From positions 682,001-746,000 of the forward strand of contig NZ_AP018441.1 in NCBI RefSeq assembly GCF_009937975.1: a stretch of 64,000 bases of DNA, in the 5' to 3' direction. Positions 45,842 through 54,684 of the stretch are shown here, one piece after another. The number at the start of each line of letters is the position of its first letter. Position 1 is the stretch's first letter. A model generated the notes under the pieces. That model was not told the DNA's origin. It worked only from the letters and a program-made list of their open reading frames with translations, and made no database searches. Position numbers and translations under genes: made by a program. Source of the DNA: Undibacterium sp. YM2. Lineage in GTDB: Bacteria; Pseudomonadota; Gammaproteobacteria; Burkholderiales; Burkholderiaceae_D.

Positions 45842-46074
45842 TGATTGTGATCTGCTGCCTCGTGGGCCGCATATCTATCCTCAGTGTCACGCCATGGCTC
45901 AATTTTTGTAAGGATGAGCTCAGGCGGTAGCGCAATATAGTGTTAGCTGAACTGCATGTCAATTTTTGTGCACTGCGCTGATGACATCAGCCTGAACTTG
46001 AGTAAACCTGAGGTGTCCAACAGCAGTAAAATACTGGCAACAATATTTCTATAAATACATGCGGAGAACATTTC
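45842..46074. other. Upstream region of the DUF885 gene
   Basis: About 230 bp without a recognised gene. The 3' end has GGAGAACATTTC, the ribosome-binding site of the DUF885 gene. I see no confident promoter. Confidence 0.4.
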
Positions 46075-47286
46075 ATGGAACTCAATCAGGTGGCAGAAGC
46101 CTATGTCAAACTCGTCCTGGCAGTTGGTCAGCATAATCCCGGCTATGTCGATGCCTATTACGGCCCTGCAGAATGGCAGGCAGCATCGCAAAAACTGCCC
46201 CTGGCAGGTTTGCTGCTGCAGGCAGAAGAATTGACGAAACAGGCGCAAGCTCTGCCACCGGCAGAGGCAGGACAAGAGTTGCGCCAGGAATTTTTGCGCC
46301 TGCATGTCGCCGCCGTGCGCACTTACATCGCTCATCTGGCAGGTCATAAACTGTCTTTCGATGATGAATCCCTGGCCTTGTACGATGCCCGGTCACCTGA
46401 TCTGAGCACTGCAGATTTTGATCCCATCCTGGCCGAGCTAAGCCAGCTCCTGCCCGGCGAAGGTGATTTGAATACCCGTCTCTCTGCCTATGCGAAGCAA
46501 TTTGAAATCCCTCAAGACAAGCTTGATGCCGTGTTCAAGGCCGCCATCAATGAATCCCGCGCACGCACCAGGAAACATATCAGTCTGCCAGAAGAAGAAA
46601 ATTTCGAGATTGAATATGTCAAGGATCAGGTCTGGAGTGCCTATAACTGGTACAAGGGCAATAGCTACAGCCTGATACAGGTCAATACCGACTTCCCCAT
46701 GTTTATCAGTCGTGCCATTGACCTGGCCAGCCATGAGGGCTACCCTGGCCATCATGTCTTTAATCTTCTCATAGAAAAACACCTGGTCAATGACAATGCC
46801 TGGGTCGAATACAGCGTCTATCCCCTGTATTCACCGATGTCCTTCCTGGCTGAGGGCAGTGCCAACTACGGCATAGAAGTCGCCTTCCCACATGCAGAGC
46901 GCATGGCCTTTGAAAAAGAAGTATTGTTCCCGCTGGCAGGCATAGACCCGGCGAAGGTGGAACATTATTACCAGGTGCAGGCAGTCCTGCAAAAACTAAC
47001 TTACGCTGGCAACATGGTCGCCAAGCTGTATCTCGATGGTGAAATCGACACGGAAGCCGCCGTCGCCATGCTGATGAAATACGCCTTGTCTGACGAAGCC
47101 AGATCACGGCAACGCCTGCGCTTCATGGAAAAGCATAGGTCTTACGTTATCAACTACAACCTTGGCCAGGATATGACCAAGGCCTATGTAGAAAAACTTG
47201 CCAAACCGGGCGATGAACAAAGCCGCTGGCAAGTCTTTGCCGAGTTGTTGTCCAAGCCCCGCACAGCTTCCATGATGAAGGTTTAA
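46075..47286 (+). CDS. DUF885-family metallopeptidase-like protein, short form
   Basis: Encodes 403 residues, shorter than the usual 550-600 of this family, with the N-terminal part reduced. The family's HExxPGHH-type motif is intact: SHEGYPGHHVFN with His220, Glu221, His226 and His227. A later Glu, in FLAEGSANYGIEVAFP, is the expected third ligand. DUF885 proteins are predicted zinc peptidases of unknown substrate. No signal peptide, so cytoplasmic. GGAGA is upstream of ATG. Its stop codon overlaps the stop codon of the convergent flavin-reductase-like gene. Confidence 0.87.
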   Translation: MELNQVAEAYVKLVLAVGQHNPGYVDAYYGPAEWQAASQKLPLAGLLLQAEELTKQAQALPPAEAGQELRQEFLRLHVAAVRTYIAHLAGHKLSFDDESLALYDARSPDLSTADFDPILAELSQLLPGEGDLNTRLSAYAKQFEIPQDKLDAVFKAAINESRARTRKHISLPEEENFEIEYVKDQVWSAYNWYKGNSYSLIQVNTDFPMFISRAIDLASHEGYPGHHVFNLLIEKHLVNDNAWVEYSVYPLYSPMSFLAEGSANYGIEVAFPHAERMAFEKEVLFPLAGIDPAKVEHYYQVQAVLQKLTYAGNMVAKLYLDGEIDTEAAVAMLMKYALSDEARSRQRLRFMEKHRSYVINYNLGQDMTKAYVEKLAKPGDEQSRWQVFAELLSKPRTASMMKV

Positions 47287-47975
47287 GCTTCCAGTTTGGC
47301 TACATTAGCTATTTGTCGTGCCTTGTCGACATCCGGACTGCGGTAAGCTTTTTCCGGTATTGTCGATAAGGTCGATGCATGCACTTGCTGGTTATCTAGC
47401 CCATAGAATTTCTGGAAGCTCATGATCAGTGGCTTCCATTTATCCGGGTCTATGCGGTCGGGATTGCCATCTTGCAGTAGCGATGCATCCACATGCAGGC
47501 GCTGTATCCGCAATTCAAATGTCAGTATGCCACCCTTGAGCATGGCTTCATCATCTGCAATGCCATGCATGGCCGCGACTGTGCATTCCTGTTGCACCAG
47601 GCATTCCTGTACCCGCGCCGCTTTCACGGTTTCTGATGTTTGTGGTGTCAGTCCCGCCAGTTCAAATTTATTTCTCTCTAGCCGGTAGCCACGCGCTGCC
47701 TTCCACGGTGACATCGCATCTGAGCCTGTCGTCAGCGCCAGTTTGTTGACGGCAGCCACTTCATTGACCGAAGCCAGATTGAGCACGCACTGACCATTTC
47801 TTTTCAGATTGCGGGCGGTTTGTGAGCTGGAGCCCACGCCTATGATGGCACGCCAGCCCAGCCAGAAAATAGATGAGATAGGAGCCAGGTTAAAACTGCC
47901 ATCTTCATTGACTGTACTGACCAGGATGACGGGGGTGCCGAAATAGAGTATGGCGGATTCGCTGCTGATATGCAT
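47283..47975 (-). CDS. Flavin reductase-like (FMN-binding split-barrel) protein
   Basis: Encodes 230 residues. The N-terminal 150 residues match the flavin-reductase-like split barrel (PVILVSTVNEDGSFNLAPISS, then GVGSSSQTARNLKRNGQCVLNL), which binds FMN and often acts as a small oxidoreductase partner. The C-terminal part (PDRIDPDKWKPLIMSFQKFYGL) is shared by a subgroup. The SD GAGGA lies before ATG 47975. The stop overlaps that of the DUF885 gene; the two converge. Substrate unknown. Confidence 0.85.
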   Translation of the reverse strand: MHISSESAILYFGTPVILVSTVNEDGSFNLAPISSIFWLGWRAIIGVGSSSQTARNLKRNGQCVLNLASVNEVAAVNKLALTTGSDAMSPWKAARGYRLERNKFELAGLTPQTSETVKAARVQECLVQQECTVAAMHGIADDEAMLKGGILTFELRIQRLHVDASLLQDGNPDRIDPDKWKPLIMSFQKFYGLDNQQVHASTLSTIPEKAYRSPDVDKARQIANVAKLEA

Positions 47976-48153
47976 GGTGTCCTCGCTTGAATGTTATAAG
48001 ACCTTCGGTTTGATGGAGGAAGTATGCGGGGTGTTGTTGGTTTGGGCTGGCTGGAAACGGACGGGGGATTTTGGTAGACGTGATTTGAAGATTTACAGAT
48101 TTGAAAATATTTACCAAGCTGACTATTCTTCAATAAACTGCAATACCAAAGAC

Positions 48154-48213
48154 GTCATTCCCGCGTGCTTTTTGGCTGGAATCCAGTGTCGTTTGTAGCA
48201 TGCCGTGTCGTTT
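48154..48213. repeat. Type C dispersed repeat, copy 2
   Basis: Starts CGTCATTCCCGCG and continues to GGAATCCAG and ATGCCGTGTCG, matching the copy at 16324-16372 in order and orientation but with more changes. It precedes the type B element by about 50 bp, as in the first locus. Confidence 0.5.
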
Positions 48214-48260
48214 GTTACATGCCATGCTTTGACTAAAGCGATTGCCCTTCGTGGACACAA

Positions 48261-48497
48261 GCCGGGTCTAGGCCCGGCAGCCGAAATACTTTCTTTGCGT
48301 CGCCAAAGAACGTATTCAAAGAAAGGCGACCCAGGCGTCGATTCCACTGCGCCGCTTGCAAGCGGCTTAGATGTTGTCAGCGCAAAGCATGCTTTGCGAA
48401 ACCCCAGCTACACCTCAAACAGCGGTCCTTCTTAATCCATTTTCTGTACTGCACAAACGGCGGCTACACATGGGAACTGCTGAAAGTCAAAAGCAAC
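48261..48497. repeat. Type B mosaic palindromic element, copy 2
   Basis: Starts with the hairpin GCCGGG/CCCGGC, then TTCTTTG/CAAAGAA, then 48322-48404 (83 bp identical in length to 16628-16710 and with one 54-nt palindromic module at 48351-48404), then 48408-48497, matching the tail of copy 1. The extra 146 bp of copy 1 is absent. Stem bases differ from copy 1 in complementary pairs. It lies 73 bp from the stop of the leftward gene at 48571, similar to copy 1. Confidence 0.85.
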
Positions 48498-48570
48498 GTC
48501 AAAATCAAACGCAACAGCAACAGCAACAGCAGGGCTACCAATATTCACATTATGATTGAACATCCTCTTC

Positions 48571-49368
48571 TCAAACCGCCATTTGCTGATACATCCCGGT
48601 AATCTTGTCCATCACTTCAAGTATGCGTTCGCTTGTGGTGGCGACATTGGCGGCGGAATGTCGCTGCAGTTTTCCATCGCCGGACTGGCGCAAGGCTGCT
48701 TCGAAGAAAGTCCATTGTGACTGGGCCAGCAGTAATTCATCTTTGAGCCTGGTATTGCTGCCACTCGACGCTTGCAGGGTTTGCATGGCGGCAGAGAATT
48801 CCTTGCGGGTACTCTCTATGCTGCTGGCAGTATTGCCGGGTGCGATATTCCAGTTGGTGGCCTGGTAGAGTTTGGCCAGGCGTTGCGACAGCATGCGTTG
48901 CCGGCCTGCCAGGTTGACCAGTTTGCCTGCGCTGCTGCCAGCATGTTTTTCCAGTTGCGTGGTAACTTCATCGGCCATGTGCAGCAGGGTTTCGCTATGC
49001 TTGAGTACCAGCCTGGCGTCGCCCTGATTAGGTGCTTTTCCTACCAGTGCCTGTTTGTATTCCTGCCAGGTTTTTTCCATGCTGGATAAATTGCTGCGTA
49101 TATCCGCTGTGGGCGCAAAGGCATGCAGCTCTACCAACTGGCGGTCAAAGCTGGACATGGACTGGTCCAGTATTCTCTTTGATGCTTCTGTTTCCACATC
49201 CAGGCCAATTTGCAAGTAAGCCTTGGCCAGTCTTTGCGTCAGCATGCGCTGACGGCCAGCCTTGTTGATGGCGTCGTTGACGCCAGCGACCTGGGCCAGG
49301 GCAGGGAAAGTCAAAGTCAGGCTGGCTGCCGTGACGAGGCTGCCGGTGATGAATGTTCTGCGTTGCAT
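48571..49368 (-). CDS. Secreted protein with two PilJ-type (MCP N-terminal) domains
   Basis: Encodes 265 residues. The N-terminus MQRRTFITGSLVTAASLTLTF has an Arg-Arg and resembles a Tat signal; a cleavage site follows near LAQVAG. The mature protein contains two repeats of the PilJ-type four-helix domain (KAGRQRMLTQRLAKAYLQIG at about 36 and LAGRQRMLSQRLAKLYQATN at about 152). These domains usually sense small ligands such as nitrate in type IV pilus chemoreceptors, but here there is no transmembrane or signalling part, so it would be a soluble periplasmic binding protein. A type B repeat lies beyond its stop. Confidence 0.85.
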   Translation of the reverse strand: MQRRTFITGSLVTAASLTLTFPALAQVAGVNDAINKAGRQRMLTQRLAKAYLQIGLDVETEASKRILDQSMSSFDRQLVELHAFAPTADIRSNLSSMEKTWQEYKQALVGKAPNQGDARLVLKHSETLLHMADEVTTQLEKHAGSSAGKLVNLAGRQRMLSQRLAKLYQATNWNIAPGNTASSIESTRKEFSAAMQTLQASSGSNTRLKDELLLAQSQWTFFEAALRQSGDGKLQRHSAANVATTSERILEVMDKITGMYQQMAV

Positions 49369-49505
49369 GCCAACTCCATATACATAGTGAATACGATGGA
49401 GTGCAGACTAGGCGCTACAAAATTGAAAGGCTATTCCTCAATGGAACTAGTTCCGCCGGTTTCTGACGCAGGCTTTGATATAGCGCAAGCATGTGGAAAA
49501 GCTGG

Positions 49506-49961
49506 CTACTGTCCATGTGCATCCAGCTGCGTCAAAGCCCGTAAGGGTATCGGTGCAGACATGATAATGGACGTGCGTGTTTCGCCATAATGATTGATAT
49601 TGCCCACAAAGCTTTCCAGGTGACGCAAGTCTTTGGTCGCAACACGAAGCAAGAATGAATCCTGCCCCGTTACGTGCAGACATTCAAGTACTTCAGGTAA
49701 AGATTTGAGAAGCGTAATGAGGCTGGCTTTTTGTGGCTGCGGCACGGTGATACCAATCACTGCCTGCACTTGCAGGCCCAGGGCTTCTGCATTCAACTCT
49801 GCGCGGTAGGCTTTGATGATACCCGCTTCTTCAAGGCGCTTGACTCTCTCAGAGGTGGCGGGCAGTGACAGGCCGGTTTCATCGGCGAGCGCCTTCAGGG
49901 AGATGCGGGCATCGCGTTGCAGGGCAGCCAGGATTTTCCAGGCTTTGGCGTCGATATCCAT
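49506..49961 (-). CDS. Lrp/AsnC-family transcriptional regulator
   Basis: Encodes 151 residues, the standard length. The HTH occupies residues 3-60 (ILAALQRDARISLKALADETGLSLPATSERVKRLEEAGII), followed by an AsnC ligand-binding (RAM) domain with VIGITVPQ and VTGQDSFLLRV. Lrp-type regulators often control neighbouring amino-acid exporters; the divergent LysE gene (50095) fits this. The 133-bp intergenic region is the likely site of regulation. Confidence 0.93.
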   Translation of the reverse strand: MDIDAKAWKILAALQRDARISLKALADETGLSLPATSERVKRLEEAGIIKAYRAELNAEALGLQVQAVIGITVPQPQKASLITLLKSLPEVLECLHVTGQDSFLLRVATKDLRHLESFVGNINHYGETRTSIIMSAPIPLRALTQLDAHGQ

Positions 49962-50094
49962 GATATTTAAGTCCAGATGAGGATACGCAAGAATTATGAA
50001 GGCAATGTAGCAGTTTTACCTGAAATTTTCCATGTTATTCCCGAACTCAAATCTTCATACTGGAGTCATCTCGTATTTGATCTGGGGAGTATTC

Positions 50095-50712
50095 ATGGAA
50101 TGGAGTCTGTTTTTAAAGGCAATGCTGATAGGCCTGTCGATTGCCGCACCGGTTGGCCCCATAGGCCTGCTGTGCATACAGCGTACGCTCGCATATGGCA
50201 TGCGTACCGGTTTTGTCAGTGGCATGGGCGCAGCCTGTGCTGATGCGGTGTATGGTGCGATAGGTGCATTCGGTATGGTAGCTATCACCGATTATTTTGT
50301 GTCGCTGAGTACACCATTGGCAATAGCGGGGGCCGCCTTCCTGGCATGGATGGGTGCCAAATTGCTATTGAGCAAAGCGCAACTTGTGGACAAGGATGTC
50401 GCAAACAAGCAGACTGTGATCAACACATTTTTATCCATCTTCATGCTGACCATCACCAACCCCATGACCATCGTCTCTTTTATTGCGGTGTTCGCCAGCA
50501 TCGCTGGCCCGGTTGCCGTGCACCCATCTGCTGCAGCCTTGATGGTCACAGGCGTTTTCTTGGGATCAGCCCTGTGGTGGCTGATCTTAAGTAGTGGAGT
50601 AGCATTGATACGCAAGAAAATCAGCACCACAACAATGATGCTGATTAACCGCGCTGGTGGGTGTTTATTGCTGGGGTTCGCGGCATGGCAAATACTGAGT
50701 TTGCGTGGCTGA
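50095..50712 (+). CDS. LysE-family amino-acid exporter
   Basis: Encodes 205 residues from ATG 50095, preceded by GGGGAG; the open frame starts earlier at 50032 but without a ribosome-binding site. It has six hydrophobic segments and the LysE/RhtB signature in the first one (IAAPVGPIGLLCIQRTL) plus AWMGAKLLLSKAQLV. It probably exports an amino acid. Divergent from the Lrp-type regulator, which is the common pairing for this family. The specific substrate cannot be assigned. Confidence 0.92.
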   Translation: MEWSLFLKAMLIGLSIAAPVGPIGLLCIQRTLAYGMRTGFVSGMGAACADAVYGAIGAFGMVAITDYFVSLSTPLAIAGAAFLAWMGAKLLLSKAQLVDKDVANKQTVINTFLSIFMLTITNPMTIVSFIAVFASIAGPVAVHPSAAALMVTGVFLGSALWWLILSSGVALIRKKISTTTMMLINRAGGCLLLGFAAWQILSLRG

Positions 50713-50743
50713 GCGAGATCCCCGTCGCTGAACGACAATGTCG

Positions 50744-51049
50744 CTAAGCCTTCATGCTTGTATGAGCAAGGGTATCGCAGAAAGTGATCACTGGTGGATT
50801 TTCCAGTAAAGCTTCCATGCCTTGCAATGCTGCCGTAACAGGTTCAGATTGCAGATGTACATCGCAGGCAGCCTGGTCGCGGTACAACTCATACACCATG
50901 AAATTATCCGGTTGATCCTGCTGCTGATGTACTGCATAAAAAATATTGCCCGCTTCATCTTGTGTTGATGCGACCAGTCTTTCCAGTATGGTTTTAACTT
51001 CGCCTCTTGCGGCAGTTTTCGCTTGCAGTTGAGCCAATAATAACAACAT
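50744..51049 (-). CDS. ABM-domain (antibiotic biosynthesis monooxygenase-like) protein
   Basis: Encodes 101 residues, the size of a single ABM domain that forms a dimer. Marks are AGNIFYAVHQQQDQPDNFMVYELYRDQAACDVHLQSE, matching putative quinol monooxygenases such as YgiN. GGAG precedes the ATG. It may act on quinols or other electron-rich rings. Convergent with the LysE gene, and the AraC gene lies beyond its start. Confidence 0.88.
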   Translation of the reverse strand: MLLLLAQLQAKTAARGEVKTILERLVASTQDEAGNIFYAVHQQQDQPDNFMVYELYRDQAACDVHLQSEPVTAALQGMEALLENPPVITFCDTLAHTSMKA

Positions 51050-51086
51050 GTTTTACTCCGTGATGTTCAGGAGCAGTCAGTTTATT

Positions 51087-51941
51087 TTAAAGGCTCAGAC
51101 TGGCATTGTAAAAATGCGTCTTCGTGCGTGCCAGCTTCAGGTATGGCTCGGGGCTGCTGCCAGTGAGCTTTTTAAAGTCATGGATGAAATGCGACTGGTC
51201 ATAATAACCGTGATCCAGTGCAGTGACCGCAGCATTACTTGCATCGCTTAACATCAGGTTGCGCACGGCATGCTGGAAGCGGCTCATGCATTTCACCGTG
51301 TTGGCAGTCTGCCCGCTGACAGCCAGGAAGCGGCGTTCAAACTGGCGCCTCCCGATGTGAAAATGATCGGCCAACCCTTGTATGCTGATGTCTGCATATC
51401 GTCGATAGAGCAGAGGCATGGCTTGTTCTATCAATGCATCTGGTGCTGCCAGGCGTAGTTGCCCGAGCAGGAAGGCATCGATCAATTTCAGTTTTTCTTG
51501 CAGCGTATCCGCAGATGACAATTGACTGCATAAGCCGCTTGCCGCCTGACCCCAGATATCTTCTGCTGTCACGGCCTGATCAGCCAGCTCACGCATTGGG
51601 ATGTCGGTAAAGCGCGGTAACATACCTATCTTGAAACGCACTGCGATAAAGCCAATATCTGCCGCCGCAACAAGAGCAAGTTTCTGCTGGCGCATGCACA
51701 GCAAATGACTGGGAGCCAGCTTTTCCAGCTTACCTGAGCCGCTATTATGAAACTGAAATGGCGAACCATAATGAAAATACAGCTCCGCCCCTGTGCCAGG
51801 TAATAATTCTGGTAAGGCGATGAATTCATCCGCCTCACTCTCCCAGCCCCACAGGCGATCTATGTAAGGATGTAACTGCGCTACGGGTTGCGCCTGAAAT
51901 TTCTTCATTATGATTTGATAGCTGACCTTAACGCAAACCAT
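51087..51941 (-). CDS. AraC-family transcriptional regulator
   Basis: Encodes 284 residues from ATG 51941, with AAGGA upstream; a second ATG at 51908 gives a more typical N-terminus, so the start is open. The N-terminal domain (about 15-150) has LHPYIDRLWGWE, seen in DUF6597-type AraC regulators, and the C-terminal AraC HTH occupies about 165-265 (ISIQGLADHFHIGRRQFERRFLAVSGQTANTV and YYDQSHFIHDFKKLTGSSP). It overlaps the end of the MuiA-like gene by 14 bp, so the two may form one transcript. Effector unknown. Confidence 0.9.
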   Translation of the reverse strand: MVCVKVSYQIIMKKFQAQPVAQLHPYIDRLWGWESEADEFIALPELLPGTGAELYFHYGSPFQFHNSGSGKLEKLAPSHLLCMRQQKLALVAAADIGFIAVRFKIGMLPRFTDIPMRELADQAVTAEDIWGQAASGLCSQLSSADTLQEKLKLIDAFLLGQLRLAAPDALIEQAMPLLYRRYADISIQGLADHFHIGRRQFERRFLAVSGQTANTVKCMSRFQHAVRNLMLSDASNAAVTALDHGYYDQSHFIHDFKKLTGSSPEPYLKLARTKTHFYNASLSL

Positions 51942-53505
51942 TCACCATCGCATCCTTGGGATAGCTGATCGTATAGTCCGCCCTGAGCTTCAATTTCTTG
52001 CCCGCTTCCAGCGGCAATTGCCAGGCGATGATGCCGGGTTGTTTGTTCCAGCTGTTTTGTGTGGCGTCAGGCGTAAACTTCGACTCTACCTTGATGTCTT
52101 CATGGCGCGCCACTGGCGAGGCTTCCAATACCTGCAGTGTGACCGCAGTCTTGTGATTGTTTTCTATGACATAGGAGTTGGTATATTTCTTTTCTATGCG
52201 GCTGTTGATGAAACCCTTGTTCGCATCATCACGCAGCTCTGGCTCTACTTCTACCCTGACCATATTGTCGCGGCCAAAGAAAAGTTCCAGTTTTTCCTGG
52301 CCGCCAAAAGCCAGCTGGCTTTGGCCGATAAAATCATTGTCGCGGTATAACTGCAGATTGCCACTCGGCCATGATCCCGCAGGACGGGCGGCATTGGCCA
52401 GCAGGTAAGCCTGGGCTTCCTGTTTGGGTTGCACGCGCACCAATACCTGTGCATCAATGATCTGGCTGCCCAGTACAAAACCGGTTTTCTGGCCGTCACT
52501 GTTCAGGCTGATTTTTCCTGGTACCTGGAATTCAGCAGCATATTCACTCTGGAATACGCTGACATCAAAGCTGGGCATCTCGGCTTCTCTATAATCGCCT
52601 GGAGCCGCAACAGCTCTGGCAACTGGGGCAGGAGCGGGTGGTGCCATCTTCGGCTCTGCATAGAACGTCTGCTTGGGCAAAGGTGGGATGATGCTTAGCG
52701 CCCATGGTGAGGGCGGATACAACTGGCTGGACTGGTTGGGTTGTGAGGTCGATAACTTGAGGCTGATACCGTTCCAGTCTTCACCACTATTCTGGGCAAC
52801 CTGGGCATGGCGCTCCAGCCTCACCTGTGATTTGACGGTGTCCAGATAGGCACGATATACCGGTGTCCAGCCCGCCTGACTCAGACGATAAGACAGCTTC
52901 ACTTCACCTTCGTTTTGCGCCGCCAGGCGTATTTGCACACTGCGCACTTGTGGGTTGGCCTGGAATTGCCTGCGCTGTTCTGCCAGCAAGGGTGTCAGTT
53001 GCAGGTCCAGTTCATTCAGGCGTTTTTGTGCAGACAGACGGCGTTGCAAGGCATCCTGTCCGGTGCGGCGTAATTGTTCTGCGGTAGTGACCAACGCTGT
53101 ATTGCTGCCCGACTTTTCATTGCCAAAACTTTTCAGATAGCCAATCACCAGTTCTTGCGCTTCACTATCCGCACTGATGCTGGCTTTCTGTTCCTGCAAC
53201 TCACGTATGCGTAAATCCAGACTGGTATTGGCACATTCCGGCGCACGCGCCCTGTCCACCGTTTGCACACTGACGTCACCTACCTGTATGCCAGCATCGG
53301 CCTGCACCTTCAAGGAATCGACATCAAAGCGGGCTGACAGACAATTGAGTTTGAGTTCCCTGGCACCCGCCGCTACCCTGGCCAGCCTTTCTACATTGGC
53401 ACCACCGGGATAGACCAGCACATTGCTGATTTTTGAATTTGCAGGATTTTGTGCCAGTGCAAGTTGTGGCAGCAAGGCGGCGAGCATGATCAATTTCTTT
53501 TGCAT
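51928..53505 (-). CDS. MuiA-family (DUF4140/DUF4139) secreted protein
   Basis: Encodes 525 residues from ATG 53505, with AGGA upstream; the earlier ATG at 53559 is less supported. A signal peptide (MQKKLIMLAALLPQLALAQ) precedes a DUF4140 N-terminal domain (about 30-130), a coiled-coil stretch (about 130-200) and a DUF4139 domain (about 210-525) with KLSYRLSQAGWTPVYRAYLD and SYVIENNHKTAVTLQVLEASP. Named after a Pseudomonas mucoidy inhibitor, these are periplasmic or outer-membrane proteins of unknown mechanism. The C-terminus reads KLKLRADYTISYPKDAMVNG. Confidence 0.88.
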   Translation of the reverse strand: MQKKLIMLAALLPQLALAQNPANSKISNVLVYPGGANVERLARVAAGARELKLNCLSARFDVDSLKVQADAGIQVGDVSVQTVDRARAPECANTSLDLRIRELQEQKASISADSEAQELVIGYLKSFGNEKSGSNTALVTTAEQLRRTGQDALQRRLSAQKRLNELDLQLTPLLAEQRRQFQANPQVRSVQIRLAAQNEGEVKLSYRLSQAGWTPVYRAYLDTVKSQVRLERHAQVAQNSGEDWNGISLKLSTSQPNQSSQLYPPSPWALSIIPPLPKQTFYAEPKMAPPAPAPVARAVAAPGDYREAEMPSFDVSVFQSEYAAEFQVPGKISLNSDGQKTGFVLGSQIIDAQVLVRVQPKQEAQAYLLANAARPAGSWPSGNLQLYRDNDFIGQSQLAFGGQEKLELFFGRDNMVRVEVEPELRDDANKGFINSRIEKKYTNSYVIENNHKTAVTLQVLEASPVARHEDIKVESKFTPDATQNSWNKQPGIIAWQLPLEAGKKLKLRADYTISYPKDAMVNGLR

Positions 53506-53666
53506 GGATAATCCTGTCATTGGGAATTGCACAGATTGCAGATTTTGTAAGTATCGCACTAAACTTGCAACAAGCGCATGACAAAATCAGCAGATTGTGG
53601 AGTGACCAGTTTCCGCGTAGAGTAGCGCCACGATGAAAGACCCATGTCTGTCAAGAAAGCTTACCC

Positions 53667-54257
53667 ATGAACAAACCCTATTCCGCTGCCTGTGAAAGAA
53701 ACAGTGGCCCCATATTGCAAGCCATCACTCCCTTGCTGACCCGAAGTCACAGCCTGCTGGAAATCGGCAGTGGCACAGGCCAGCATGCTGTGACGTTCGC
53801 GCGGCAATTAGCGCACCTGCAATGGCAAACCAGTGACAGGGCGGAATATCATCCCGGCATACTGGCTTGGCTGGACGAGGCAGCGCTGCCAAATGTGCTG
53901 CCACCGCTGGAACTGAATATAGGAAAAAGCCCCTGGCCGCAAAAACAGTTTGATGCTGTCTTTACCGCTAATACCTGCCACATCATGGCATGGGAAGAAG
54001 TCGAGTGGATGTTTGCGGGTGTAGCGACCTTGCTTGTGAATGAAGGACGTTTTTGTATTTATGGCCCCTTCAATTACGCAGGCCAGTTCACCAGCGTCAG
54101 TAACCAGCAATTTGATGCATCACTCAAGCAGCAGGCAGCGCACATGGGCATACGCGACATAGAAAAGATCACAGCACTGGCGGAGCAACACGGGATGCGC
54201 TTGTTGGATGACGTTGCCATGCCTGCCAATAATCGTTTGCTGGTGTTGATCAAGTAA
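53667..54257 (+). CDS. DUF938 SAM-dependent methyltransferase
   Basis: Encodes 196 residues of a DUF938 class I methyltransferase. The N-terminus KPYSAACERNSGPILQAI is the family signature, and SAM motif I is LLEIGSGTGQHAVTFA. Further stretches FDAVFTANTCHIMAWEEV and GRFCIYGPFNYAGQFTS are typical. The substrate is not known. It stands alone, rightward, next to the convergent end of the sbcDC operon. Confidence 0.9.
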   Translation: MNKPYSAACERNSGPILQAITPLLTRSHSLLEIGSGTGQHAVTFARQLAHLQWQTSDRAEYHPGILAWLDEAALPNVLPPLELNIGKSPWPQKQFDAVFTANTCHIMAWEEVEWMFAGVATLLVNEGRFCIYGPFNYAGQFTSVSNQQFDASLKQQAAHMGIRDIEKITALAEQHGMRLLDDVAMPANNRLLVLIK

Positions 54258-54328
54258 GCGGTACATTGTATACATCGCGGAAATAACAGCAGGGTGCGCG
54301 CCGTGTGCACCTTATTGCGTGGCAACGA

Positions 54329-54637
54329 TTATTCAGCTGTATTCAAATGCGCCGTGATCACAGCATGCGCAATCAAATCCAGCGCCGGCCTGGCCTTGCC
54401 CTGTTTGTCTGTCCACACCTTCGGTGTCAGCGCTCCCGACAATGACAGGCTGTCACCATCGCCCAGGCCCAGCAAGGTATTACGCGTTGCATCGTTAAAG
54501 GCGATGACATTGCAGATGATGAAGTCACCGTCATCTGTTGCGGCACGTACCTTGCAGGTGACATAGACAGAACCATTTTGTCCTGAGCGTTCTTCAACCT
54601 GGCCGTAAATGCGTCCTGCGATGAGTGCGTCTATCAT
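54329..54637 (-). CDS. Short single-stranded-DNA-binding (OB-fold) protein
   Basis: Encodes 102 residues. The OB-fold pattern of SSB/PriB-like proteins is visible (MIDALIAGRIYGQVEERSGQ, then VYVTCKVRAAT, IICNVIAFNDATRNTLLGL, GDSLSLSGALTPKVWTDKQG). It lacks the long linker and the acidic C-terminal tip of housekeeping SSB. It lies 47 bp after sbcC in the same direction, so it is probably part of the sbcDC operon and may present single-stranded DNA to that nuclease. AAGGAA precedes the ATG. Confidence 0.82.
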   Translation of the reverse strand: MIDALIAGRIYGQVEERSGQNGSVYVTCKVRAATDDGDFIICNVIAFNDATRNTLLGLGDGDSLSLSGALTPKVWTDKQGKARPALDLIAHAVITAHLNTAE

Positions 54638-54684
54638 AAGTTCCTTCTTTAGCAGTTGATATTTAATTGGGATAGTAGTCCGAC

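Noticed and set aside
44420..45844. 474-codon open frame antisense to the OPT transporter
   Set aside because: The opposite strand encodes a convincing 662-residue OPT transporter with a GGAGG start. The antisense product is His- and Gln-rich with no recognisable domain and no ribosome-binding site.
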